A DNA stretch of 9,770 nt from JAZKFT01 sp043760535 (GTDB taxonomy: Bacteria; Bacteroidota; Bacteroidia; Chitinophagales; Chitinophagaceae): NCBI GenBank assembly GCA_043760535.1, contig JAYUOV010000245.1:1-9770 (forward strand), read 5' to 3'. Both the position numbers and the translations under genes were made by a program. The notes under the pieces were generated by a model, which had not been told where the DNA came from, ran no database searches, and saw only the letters and a list, made by a program, of their open reading frames with translations. Every line of letters begins with the position of its first letter. Within the stretch, counting starts at the first letter, position 1. This document shows positions 1 through 5,636 of this stretch, in pieces.

Positions 1-110
1 TTGTAATGTCGGCCTGAATAGTTACAAATTACGTATGGTGTAATTGGTAATATTTAATTTGTAGAGATATCGTAATATAATTTTAAGTGGTGTAATATAA
101 AAATTACAAA
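1..110. repeat. AT-rich cluster of GTAAT/ATTAC motifs, some paired as palindromes
   Basis: The first 110 bases carry GTAAT or its complement at about 3, 28, 40, 47, 72, 92 and 103. Two pairs form inverted repeats. TTACAAATTAC (22-32) faces GTAATTGGTAA (40-50) with one mismatch and a 7-nt gap. TGTAAT (91-96) faces ATTACA (103-108) with a 6-nt gap. No gene is visible here. It could be an operator cluster for a gene left of the window, a 3' end structure, or chance in very AT-rich DNA. Confidence 0.3.
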
Positions 111-212
111 CATATTTATGGCCTATTTCATTTCATAAAAAAGATAAGTATGGGTTACTGTGTTTTAATAAAAAACGTCATTGTAAAAAATATAAATATT
201 GTAGTTTCTCAG

Positions 213-776
213 TTAGCTCAGCCGCATCATTATCTCTTTGTCTATCAAAGTAAACAATGCTTCCGGCCTGTACTGCCGCCAAGATGGTACTTCCTTTAAT
301 TCTATATAGCGGTTTAGTTTCATTTTTATAAAGTCGTGTTGTGTAGCTTGTGGCATGTTGAGGCAAACCAACCACCCATTTTCATCACTTATATTTTCGT
401 ACCATTCTTCGTAATATTCCCTGTCGCTACTATGAAAATTTAGTACATACTCGGCTAGTAAAATAAACTTGATAATGCCATGCTTTTCTAAGCTATCGGT
501 AACATCACGGCGAAGGGTCATAATGTCGTTTTCGATTGCATCATTCCATTCGCCTATTAATTCTATAATGCAAAATTGCTGCTGGTAATCTGCAAAAATA
601 ATTTTGAGGAACAGTGTTCTGCTTCCCATATCGTCCCACTGCGGATGTATATAGTAGTTGTATATGGTAGTGCTAAATTCAAACTCACTATAAGTTTGCC
701 CAAAAAATGGGCTGTTCGTGTCTTCTTCGCTGATGTACAAATCCCGCCAGCGGTAATATGGTTCTATGTCTTGCAA
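213..776 (-). CDS. Conserved-looking hypothetical protein, function unknown (start uncertain)
   Basis: This gene encodes about 187 residues rich in Tyr, Trp, Asp and Glu, with no signal peptide or membrane segment, so a cytoplasmic protein is likely. Visible landmarks are PYYRWRDLYISEEDTNSPFFG near the N-terminus, YNYYIHPQWDDMGS, ELIGEWNDAIENDIM, and VLNFHSSDREYYEEWYE in the second half. The style resembles an uncharacterised cytoplasmic family I associate with Bacteroidota, but I cannot name a domain or function. The given start is a TTG at 776. The frame stays open upstream to a stop at 810-812 and would read NINIQHLQD without any ATG. An ATG at 799-797 lies one base out of frame and stops after three codons, so the true N-terminus may be longer than annotated or broken by an indel. 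The gene sits 78 bp downstream of a strong terminator and probably has its own promoter, which I could not find. Confidence 0.7.
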   Translation of the reverse strand: MQDIEPYYRWRDLYISEEDTNSPFFGQTYSEFEFSTTIYNYYIHPQWDDMGSRTLFLKIIFADYQQQFCIIELIGEWNDAIENDIMTLRRDVTDSLEKHGIIKFILLAEYVLNFHSSDREYYEEWYENISDENGWLVCLNMPQATQHDFIKMKLNRYIELKEVPSWRQYRPEALFTLIDKEIMMRLS

Positions 777-817
777 GTGCTGTATGTTTATATTTTCATA
801 TACAGAGGTTTACTATT

Positions 818-832
818 AAAGGGTTCCCCTTT
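818..832. other. Small hairpin in the leader of the hypothetical gene
   Basis: AAAGGG and CCCTTT form a 6-bp stem around a 3-nt loop. It lies between the terminator at 854-887 and the doubtful start at 776. It may be a leader structure or a secondary terminator arm. No function can be assigned. Confidence 0.25.
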
Positions 833-853
833 TTATAAACTATATATATAAAC

Positions 854-887
854 AAAATTGGGCTATACACTTGTATAGCCCAATTTT
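854..887 (-). terminator. Strong, symmetrical rho-independent terminator
   Basis: AAAATTGGGCTATACA (854-869) and its exact complement (872-887) form a perfect 16-bp inverted repeat with only two bases between, so in practice about 15 bp with a 4-nt loop. A-rich and T-rich arm ends make it able to work in both directions. It lies 23 bp past the stop codon of the secreted-protein gene and separates that gene from the hypothetical gene on the same strand. Confidence 0.85.
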
Positions 888-909
888 AATTTGTAAGGTT
901 GTTTAAGTT

Positions 910-2115
910 TTATTGTATTACAATTCTTGTTCCAAGAACTAGTTTTTTATTGGCGTCTATCACCCTAACTAAATACATGCCTTTGGCAAGTTTGCGATCG
1001 GCATTAATAACAGCCAGTTGACCTTTTCCACTAATCGTAACTTGCTTGCGGGTAATGGTTTTTGCAGTTTGGTCGGCCAGTTCTATTGTGTAGTTTCCTG
1101 CACCCATAGCATCAAAAGAAACGGTAATGCGGCCATCTGTTACCGGGTTTGGATAAACACTAATTTTATCGTTACCTACTTCTTTTTGTTCTATAGTAAC
1201 CATTTTGTTCAATAAATTATCCACTTCGCTTTGACCGTATAGGTTGCTTGTTGCAAGGTCGCTGGCATTGAAAACATCTGAATTTTCACCTAGTTTACTT
1301 GCTTTCAGGCTTTTAAGATCTACTTCAAAATATCCTTTAATGTAAGCAGCACCGCTAACGATTACTTTGCCATCGGCATTTACAGCAGCACCATTGCAGG
1401 TAAAGTCGGCAGGCAAACCATCAATATGACCCAGGTAAGTAGCTACCCGGTTAGTTGGGTTTACTTTAAATACATTTTGACGCATGGTAATCATATACAG
1501 GCTGCCGTAAGCATCGGCTATCATATCGCCACCCCAACTGCTGCAGCGATTATATACGCTAATACCGCCATTGCTTTCGTCATCTACCAAGCCGCCAAGA
1601 TTTTCAACTGTAGCTTTTTTTCCGGTACCAAATTTTACAAACATTGTGGCATCGTTAGTAATGGCATAGCCGTTACCATCCGCACCAATTACCATACGGG
1701 TAAAATTAGAGGCTTCCATATCTGCTTCGTTTAACTTTTGGTTAAAACTTAGCTCATGTGGTGTTAGGCTCTTATCGCTAAGATCAATGTAGCGGATGGA
1801 GCCTGCTGTAAACATGGGGGAAAAATAAAGTCTGTTATTTTTCTTGTCGTAAGCTAATGCTGCTGCACCGCTATTTAAAGATAGAGATTGCTGGTAAGCA
1901 GTGGCAACATTGAGCTTGGCATCAGAAGCAATAACAGCATTGGTGCCATTATATACAATTCCTTTTGAGCTGCCTGTTTTAAGGTCTAGCTCTTGAATCT
2001 GATTCCATTGGTAGCCGCCTTTGTTTGGTGCGGTAAGTGCAAAAGCTTTTTCGCTCTGTTGGGCGTGGCCAGCTATTACGGCTAAAAGTGCTAAGGGTAA
2101 AAATGTCTTCTTCAT
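910..2115 (-). CDS. Secreted beta-propeller-like protein with T9SS sorting domain
   Basis: This 401-residue protein starts with a clear signal peptide: KK, then a hydrophobic run FLPLALLAVIAG, with likely cleavage after AGHA near residue 18. Residues about 24-300 show repeated short strands such as YDKKNNRLYFSP, GADGNGYAITND and DAYGSLYMITMRQNVFKVNP, which fits a beta-propeller or NHL-like fold, although I cannot assign a specific family. The C-terminus from about residue 318 is a type A sorting domain for the type IX secretion system. It shows ISVYPNPVTDG, then NYTIELAD, then LAKGMYLVRV and a short strand to the end. The family is exported across the outer membrane and anchored or released after the sorting domain is cleaved. 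The substrate is unknown. The ATG at 2115 is directly followed by the signal peptide, which supports the start. A strong terminator follows the gene. Confidence 0.88.
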   Translation of the reverse strand: MKKTFLPLALLAVIAGHAQQSEKAFALTAPNKGGYQWNQIQELDLKTGSSKGIVYNGTNAVIASDAKLNVATAYQQSLSLNSGAAALAYDKKNNRLYFSPMFTAGSIRYIDLSDKSLTPHELSFNQKLNEADMEASNFTRMVIGADGNGYAITNDATMFVKFGTGKKATVENLGGLVDDESNGGISVYNRCSSWGGDMIADAYGSLYMITMRQNVFKVNPTNRVATYLGHIDGLPADFTCNGAAVNADGKVIVSGAAYIKGYFEVDLKSLKASKLGENSDVFNASDLATSNLYGQSEVDNLLNKMVTIEQKEVGNDKISVYPNPVTDGRITVSFDAMGAGNYTIELADQTAKTITRKQVTISGKGQLAVINADRKLAKGMYLVRVIDANKKLVLGTRIVIQ

Positions 2116-2238
2116 ATTTTTAGTTGATTTAAGATTTTATGTGAGAAAAGTTACAGCTTATTCCATAACCTGAACAAATTTTTCTTTAAAAATGACGATT
2201 ATTTTTTTTAAGCGGATGCTTTTAAAACTTCTGTTTAT

Positions 2239-2314
2239 AAAAGCAGCCATAAAATCATCTTAGTACCAATCAACCAATCAACCAATCAACTAACTGAAAC
2301 TCTCGGCTGCTTTT
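2239..2314 (-). other. Widely spaced inverted repeat at the 3' end of murQ
   Basis: AAAAGCAGCC (2239-2248) and its exact complement GGCTGCTTTT (2305-2314) are 10-bp arms around a 56-nt spacer that holds the murQ stop codon and the octamer array. On the minus strand the first arm lies inside the last murQ codons, and the second ends in TTTT. This could be a long-loop terminator or mRNA 3' end structure for murQ. No better terminator is seen in this gap. Confidence 0.3.
2265..2288 (-). repeat. Octamer tandem repeat (TTGATTGG x3) after the murQ stop
   Basis: On the minus strand, three exact copies of TTGATTGG follow the TAG stop codon of murQ after a single base. Each unit carries a TGA, and since 8 is not a multiple of 3, three units place a stop in all three frames. 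A closely related array follows era on the opposite strand at 5490-5513. Confidence 0.85.
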
Positions 2315-3105
2315 TTTACAGTGCCAAATTTTAAGAGGAGTGCTTTGGCATGTTCGTAATTGGAACTGCCGGTTTTCTCCATCAGCATTTTTACACCACG
2401 ATCTACCAGTTTATCATTGCTAAGCTGCATGTTTACCATCTTGTTATCTTCCACTCGGCCTAACTGTATCATAGCAGTGGTACTAAGCATGTTTAGTACC
2501 AATTTTTGTGCCGTACCGCTTTTCATACGTGTACTACCTGTTACAAACTCCGGGCCCACTACCACCTCAATCGGGTAATCGGCTGCTGCACTAACTGGCG
2601 AATGGGGGTTACAACTAATACTACCTGTAACAATACCACGGCTTCTACATTCGCTTAAAGCACCAATAACATACGGCGTAGTGCCACTTGCCGCAATACC
2701 TACCACCACATCTAGATCGGTTATGTTGTGTTTTTCCAAATCTTTCCAGCCCTCTTCCGCACTGTCCTCTGCAAATTCTACCGCTTTAAACATCGCTTCA
2801 TAGCCGCCTGCTATAATGCCTATAACAAGACCAGCCGGTACGCCAAACGTTGGTGGACATTCGCTTGCATCTACCACACCGAGGCGGCCACTTGTGCCTG
2901 CACCAATGTAAAATAAACGTCCGCCACCCAGCATTTTTTCACTAATTACTTCGGCTAACTTTTCTATTTGGGATATTGCTTTTTCTACCGCAAACGGTAC
3001 CGTTTTATCTTCTGCATTGATGTTAAATAATATTTCATTTATCGACATTTTTTCTAAATGATGGTACAAGCTAGTTTGCTCAGTTATGCTAGTAAATTGA
3101 CTCAT
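2290..3105 (-). CDS. murQ: N-acetylmuramic acid 6-phosphate etherase
   Basis: MurQ removes the D-lactyl ether from MurNAc-6-phosphate, giving GlcNAc-6-phosphate and lactate, in the cytoplasmic recycling of cell-wall sugars. The 271-residue protein has one SIS (sugar isomerase) fold. FYIGAGTSGRLG spans about residues 65-76 and DASECPPTFG about 79-88. Glu82 and Glu113 (in AEDSAEEGW) match the two catalytic glutamates known in E. coli MurQ (Glu83, Glu114). IAASGTTPYVIGAL and the hallmark TGSTRMKSGTAQK follow. It is somewhat shorter than the roughly 300-residue E. coli enzyme, mainly at the C-terminus. The start at 3105 gives the expected N-terminal region (TEQTS, SINEIL). No AnmK, MurNAc transporter or MurR-type regulator gene adjoins it, so it appears to stand alone here. 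It ends in TAG followed by the octamer array. Confidence 0.96.
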   Translation of the reverse strand: MSQFTSITEQTSLYHHLEKMSINEILFNINAEDKTVPFAVEKAISQIEKLAEVISEKMLGGGRLFYIGAGTSGRLGVVDASECPPTFGVPAGLVIGIIAGGYEAMFKAVEFAEDSAEEGWKDLEKHNITDLDVVVGIAASGTTPYVIGALSECRSRGIVTGSISCNPHSPVSAAADYPIEVVVGPEFVTGSTRMKSGTAQKLVLNMLSTTAMIQLGRVEDNKMVNMQLSNDKLVDRGVKMLMEKTGSSNYEHAKALLLKFGTVKKAAESFS

Positions 3106-3189
3106 GGTTTATTGTAATCAGTGTTTGTATTAATAATTATTCAGTTGCTATTGCGGATAAGTGCTGCTTTTTGCCATAACCTGCGGATA

Positions 3190-3197
3190 CAAACTTA
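3190..3197 (-). promoter_or_regulatory. Candidate -7 box for murQ
   Basis: On the minus strand this reads TAAGTTTG, an exact match to the Bacteroidota TAnnTTTG element. It would start transcription roughly 80 nt before the murQ ATG. No TTG is found at the expected 19-21 nt upstream, so the call is weak. A TGCGGATA direct repeat unit abuts it at 3182-3189. Confidence 0.25.
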
Positions 3198-3403
3198 TCA
3201 TTTATTAGTGTTCTAATATACCGTTAACTAAGAATTGTACTTACAAAACCCAAAAAATTATCAATAAGCGTTTACAAACAATCAAATACAAGGTATTAGA
3301 ACCCAATATAAAAACTTTAAAATACACCCCACCCTCTTAAATAAATAGTTATCCTTAAATCCTGAACTGTTGTTAAAGAAATAAAAGCCTTTTCTGTAAG
3401 GAA

Positions 3404-3411
3404 TATATTTG
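3404..3411 (+). promoter_or_regulatory. Candidate -7 box upstream of the DUF1456 gene
   Basis: TATATTTG matches TAnnTTTG exactly but lacks a TTG at the right distance. It would give a leader of about 155 nt before the ATG at 3576. No closer promoter was recognised. Confidence 0.22.
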
Positions 3412-3575
3412 GATAGATGTTACAGTTGAATAAAATGAAAACGACAGACACTTGCTTTTGGTAAAATAAATTTACATAACCATGAGGTTGCCCTTTCGTA
3501 ATTACCAAAAATCATTACTGCCAAAACATTTGCCTTACTTTTAGCCCATCGGTAAAAGATTAAAAATAAAACGCC

Positions 3576-3824
3576 ATGTTAAGTAACAACGATATTTTGA
3601 AAAAGCTACGTGTTGCCCTTTCATTAAAAAATGAAGATGTGATTGAAATACTGGCACTTGCCGATTTTAACATTACAAAAGGCGCCCTTGGCGATCTATT
3701 TCGCAACGAAGACCACCCGGGATATGTAGAAGCCGGCGACCAAATTTTACGTAATTTTTTAAATGGACTGATTATAAAAAACAGGGGCAAACTCGCTGAA
3801 CCTAAATTAAATATAAAGGAGTAA
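3576..3824 (+). CDS. Small single-repeat DUF1456 (YehS-like) protein
   Basis: This 82-residue protein matches the DUF1456 repeat as known from E. coli YehS: NNDILKKLRVALSLKNEDVIE, then DLFRNEDHPGY, then DQILRNFLNGLI. YehS-type proteins usually carry two such repeats of about 70 residues each, around 150-160 in all. Here there is one. It mixes features: KKLRVALSLKNEDV and DQILRNFL are like the second repeat, while FLNGLIIKNRGK is like the end of the first. An in-frame stop lies upstream of the ATG and no second repeat follows the stop, so this looks like a complete short form, not a recent truncation. The function of the family is not established. The protein is soluble, with no signal peptide. 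The gene stands alone, with long spacers on both sides. Confidence 0.82.
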   Translation: MLSNNDILKKLRVALSLKNEDVIEILALADFNITKGALGDLFRNEDHPGYVEAGDQILRNFLNGLIIKNRGKLAEPKLNIKE

Positions 3825-4163
3825 AAAGAATAGCTCAGCATTACGCATCTGCACATCTATATAAATAGAATAACCATATTTTCTATCAAGGTTTTGATAG
3901 AGAAAAGACAATATTTTTTTACCCATGCACCTAGTTAACATTAGATTGACCCAATTACAAATACAATCCCCCTAAAAGAAAGAAAAACTGGAAACAGTTA
4001 TTTTCAATAACACTATTACTTGCGAAGCACTTTACCCAATTGGTAAGCTTGACAGAGATTGATACTGGATAAAAGATCTTACATACTATGGGGTTTACAA
4101 GTGCCGTATTTTTTACCTAACGAACTTTAAAAAAAATAAGATTTGAATTTGGTTAAATTAATA
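3825..4163. other. AT-rich spacer before the tRNA-fMet transcription unit
   Basis: I see no gene here. The spacer holds several small hairpins: TCTATCAA/TTGATAGA around GGTT (3882-3901, a weak terminator candidate with a T7 run 12 nt further on), AACTG/CAGTT around a GAAA loop (3986-3999), and the palindrome TTACC-CAATT-GGTAA (4032-4046). The 10-mer TGGTAAGCTT occurs at 4041 and again at 4169, next to the tRNA promoter. Confidence 0.45.
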
Positions 4164-4194
4164 TTGGCTGGTAAGCTTCATATCCCTACATTTG
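4164..4194 (+). promoter_or_regulatory. Near-perfect Bacteroidota promoter for the tRNA-fMet unit
   Basis: A TTG (-33 element, 4164-4166) is followed after exactly 20 nt by TACATTTG (4187-4194), a full match to TAnnTTTG. Transcription should start near 4200. This leaves a leader of about 130 nt before the tRNA. The same TACATTTGCA core recurs in front of ychF. Confidence 0.75.
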
Positions 4195-4220
4195 CAATCC
4201 AAATTTGAAAAGAACATTAA

Positions 4221-4268
4221 ATGGGTCCAGCTAAATTCATCGACAGTTTTCGGGGAGGCCAGGGTTGA
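4221..4268 (+). CDS. Possible 15-codon leader ORF upstream of tRNA-fMet
   Basis: An ATG lies about 20 nt after the predicted transcription start and opens a frame reading MGPAKFIDSFRGGQG, ending at TGA (4266-4268). After the TGA the same frame continues for 11 more codons (DYNSEVCDNHH) to a TAA at 4302-4304. The position and A-rich upstream sequence (GAACATTAA) fit Bacteroidota translation starts. No family is recognised, and the frame is short enough to be chance. The alternative is an untranslated leader or small RNA: the region also holds the hairpins TTGAG/CTCAG with a 7-nt loop (4265-4281) and GGTT/AACC (4283-4296). Confidence 0.25.
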   Translation: MGPAKFIDSFRGGQG

Positions 4269-4331
4269 GATTATAACTCAGAGGTTTGCGATAACCACCA
4301 TTAATGAACTATTCTACAAATTTTGGTAAAC

Positions 4332-4403
<72 letters not shown>

Positions 4404-4407
4404 CAAA

Positions 4408-4437
4408 ACAAAAGTCCCGCAGAGGCGGGACTTTTGT
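4408..4437 (+). terminator. Rho-independent terminator of the tRNA-fMet unit
   Basis: ACAAAAGTCCCGC (4408-4420) and its exact complement (4425-4437) form a perfect 13-bp stem around the loop AGAG, with the T run in the 3' arm. It begins 5 nt after the tRNA. Confidence 0.93.
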
Positions 4438-4538
4438 AGTTTTATTCCTTCACTTTTATAGGCACGAACCAACAATTGTTTCGAGGCCAATAAATTCAAT
4501 CATCAATGTTCAACAATTTATTTCCAGTTTTGAAACCG

Positions 4539-4570
4539 TTGAAAATTGAAAATAGTTAAATGAATTTTTG
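4539..4570 (+). promoter_or_regulatory. Candidate promoter for era
   Basis: A TTG (4539-4541) is followed after 21 nt by AATTTTTG (4563-4570), one mismatch from TAnnTTTG. Transcription would start near 4577, giving a leader of about 35 nt that consists largely of the hairpin at 4588-4604. The TTG also begins a doubled TTGAAAA. Confidence 0.33.
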
Positions 4571-4587
4571 AACATTTATAAATTTAA

Positions 4588-4604
4588 AGGGATTACCAAT
4601 CCCT
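4588..4604 (+). promoter_or_regulatory. Hairpin directly upstream of the era start codon
   Basis: AGGGATT and AATCCCT form a perfect 7-bp stem around the 3-nt loop ACC. It ends 6 nt before the ATG at 4611, inside the region a ribosome must occupy to initiate. It could dampen or regulate era translation. The function is inference. Confidence 0.45.
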
Positions 4605-4610
4605 CACGTT

Positions 4611-5489
4611 ATGTCTTTCAAATCTGGTTATGTAAGCATCTTTGGCAAGCCCAATGCCGGCAAAAGCACCCTTTTAAATAAACTAATAGGGGAAAAAATG
4701 GCCATTGTAAGCCACAAGGTACAAACCACCCGTCACCGCATTAAAGGGTTTTTAAACGATAAAGATTACCAGATTGTTATCAGCGACACACCCGGCATTA
4801 TAGACCCCAAGTACAAGCTGCATGAAAAAATGATGCAGCATGTAAAAAATTCTATGCAAGATGCAGATGCTGCTGTTTTTCTATACGATCTTTCGAGCAA
4901 TAATCTGGAAGAAGCCAATCAAATTTTTTCTTCAATAAAACTAAAAGCACCCATTATTTTAGTGCTGAATAAAACCGATTTGGCTGGTGCCGAAAAAATA
5001 CAAACAGCAGTAGATTTTTTTAAAGAGCGGCCTTATGGTAAACAAATACTGCCCATTTCGGTAACAAAAAACCATGGGGTAGATACATTGGTACCGATGC
5101 TGCTTCAGCATATACCAGAAGGCGAACCATTTTTTCCGCAGGATGACCTAAGCGATATGCCCACTAAATTTTTTGTAAGCGAACTAATACGGGAAAAAAT
5201 ATACGAGCTGTACCACGAAGAAATACCCTACCACACATCTGTACTAATACAGGAGTTTAAAGAAAAAACAACTTTAATTAAAATACAAGCGGATATTGTG
5301 GTACACCGCGACACCCAAAAATTTATAGTTATAGGCGAGGGAGGCAGCATGATAAAAAAATTGGGTACAGAAAGCCGTGTAGCCATCGAAGCATTTTTGG
5401 GCCAAAAAGTATTTTTAGAATTGTTTGTAAAAGTAAAACCCAAGTGGCGGGATGATGAACTGCGGCTAAGGGAATATGGCTACAATTAG
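4611..5489 (+). CDS. era: GTPase Era
   Basis: Era is an essential GTPase that binds 16S rRNA near its 3' end and assists late 30S subunit assembly. The 292 residues show the full GTPase set: G1 GKPNAGKST (12-20), G2 region QTTRHRIKG (38-46), G3 DTPG (59-62), G4 NKTD (120-123) and G5-like ISVTKN (149-154). The C-terminal KH RNA-binding domain covers roughly residues 185-292. It has the lead-in SELIREKIYELYHEEIPY and the GxxG-type loop IGEGGSMIKKLG (241-252), and it ends EYGYN. The length is normal for the family. The ATG at 4611 leaves only ten residues before the P-loop strand, as expected. Its stop TAG runs straight into an octamer array, and der follows on the same strand after 147 bp. I see no clear terminator between them, so partial co-transcription is possible. 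Confidence 0.97.
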   Translation: MSFKSGYVSIFGKPNAGKSTLLNKLIGEKMAIVSHKVQTTRHRIKGFLNDKDYQIVISDTPGIIDPKYKLHEKMMQHVKNSMQDADAAVFLYDLSSNNLEEANQIFSSIKLKAPIILVLNKTDLAGAEKIQTAVDFFKERPYGKQILPISVTKNHGVDTLVPMLLQHIPEGEPFFPQDDLSDMPTKFFVSELIREKIYELYHEEIPYHTSVLIQEFKEKTTLIKIQADIVVHRDTQKFIVIGEGGSMIKKLGTESRVAIEAFLGQKVFLELFVKVKPKWRDDELRLREYGYN

Positions 5490-5513
5490 TTGAATAGTTG
5501 ATTAGTTGATTGG
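5490..5513 (+). repeat. Octamer tandem repeat (TTGATTAG-like x3) after the era stop
   Basis: TTGAATAG, TTGATTAG and TTGATTGG follow one another directly after the era stop codon, in exact register with it: the last eight coding bases ACAATTAG look like a fourth, degenerate unit. The sequence then continues TAATTGG. The unit matches that of the array behind murQ on the other strand. Confidence 0.85.
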
Positions 5514-5582
5514 TAATTGGTAGAGATGATCATTTATCGCAACTTTTAACGTAAGAAATTTTTTAGGGTTGATGGTATCATA

Positions 5583-5599
5583 ACACTTGAATCTAGTGT
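5583..5599 (+). promoter_or_regulatory. Hairpin before the der heptamer array
   Basis: ACACT (5583-5587) and AGTGT (5595-5599) form a 5-bp stem with a 7-nt loop, ending exactly where the core heptamer array begins. Hairpin followed by array is the same order as in front of ychF. Confidence 0.35.
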
Positions 5600-5634
5600 C
5601 TTGATACTTGATACTTAATTCTTGATACTTGAAT
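5600..5634 (+). repeat. Heptamer tandem array (CTTGATA) ending at the der start codon
   Basis: Five units of period 7 with consensus CTTGATA run up to 2 nt before the der ATG. Three are exact, CTTAATT and CTTGAAT are degenerate. Two more degenerate units in register (CTTGAAT, CTAGTGT) extend it back to 5586. Each exact unit carries TGA, so the array places stop codons in all frames. It occupies the place where a ribosome binding site would be, and no Shine-Dalgarno is visible. Confidence 0.85.
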
Positions 5635-5636
5635 TT

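Larger units (their letters stand above)
3106..3575. other. Long AT-rich spacer between divergent murQ and the DUF1456 gene
   Basis: I see no convincing gene in these 470 bases. They hold a candidate minus-strand -7 box for murQ, a direct repeat TGCGGATA (3152-3159 and 3182-3189), and a candidate plus-strand -7 box at 3404-3411. Short open frames here lack protein-like composition. The spacer is long for two such small transcription units. Confidence 0.5.

Noticed and set aside
576..851. 91-codon plus-strand frame opposite the hypothetical gene
   Set aside because: Antisense to the minus-strand gene, whose residue pattern is far more protein-like.
910..1215. Separate gene for the C-terminal part of the secreted protein
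   Set aside because: The sorting domain is in frame with the signal-peptide protein and forms a single normal T9SS cargo.
3317..3508. 63-codon minus-strand frame in the long spacer
   Set aside because: AT-driven composition, no recognisable motif, no plausible promoter; most likely chance.
3560..3856. 98-codon minus-strand frame opposite the DUF1456 gene
   Set aside because: Antisense shadow of a recognisable plus-strand family.
4228..4300. Second tRNA or tRNA-like RNA in the tRNA-fMet leader
   Set aside because: An anticodon-arm-like hairpin and a small T-arm-like hairpin exist, but there is no D arm, acceptor stem or TTCGA loop.
5586..5634. CRISPR array
   Set aside because: The 7-bp units are contiguous with no spacers; the same holds for the other short arrays.
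5622..5636. Upstream TTG start for der giving 442 residues
   Set aside because: The added residues come only from the heptamer repeat, and the ATG at 5637 places the P-loop exactly where Der proteins have it.
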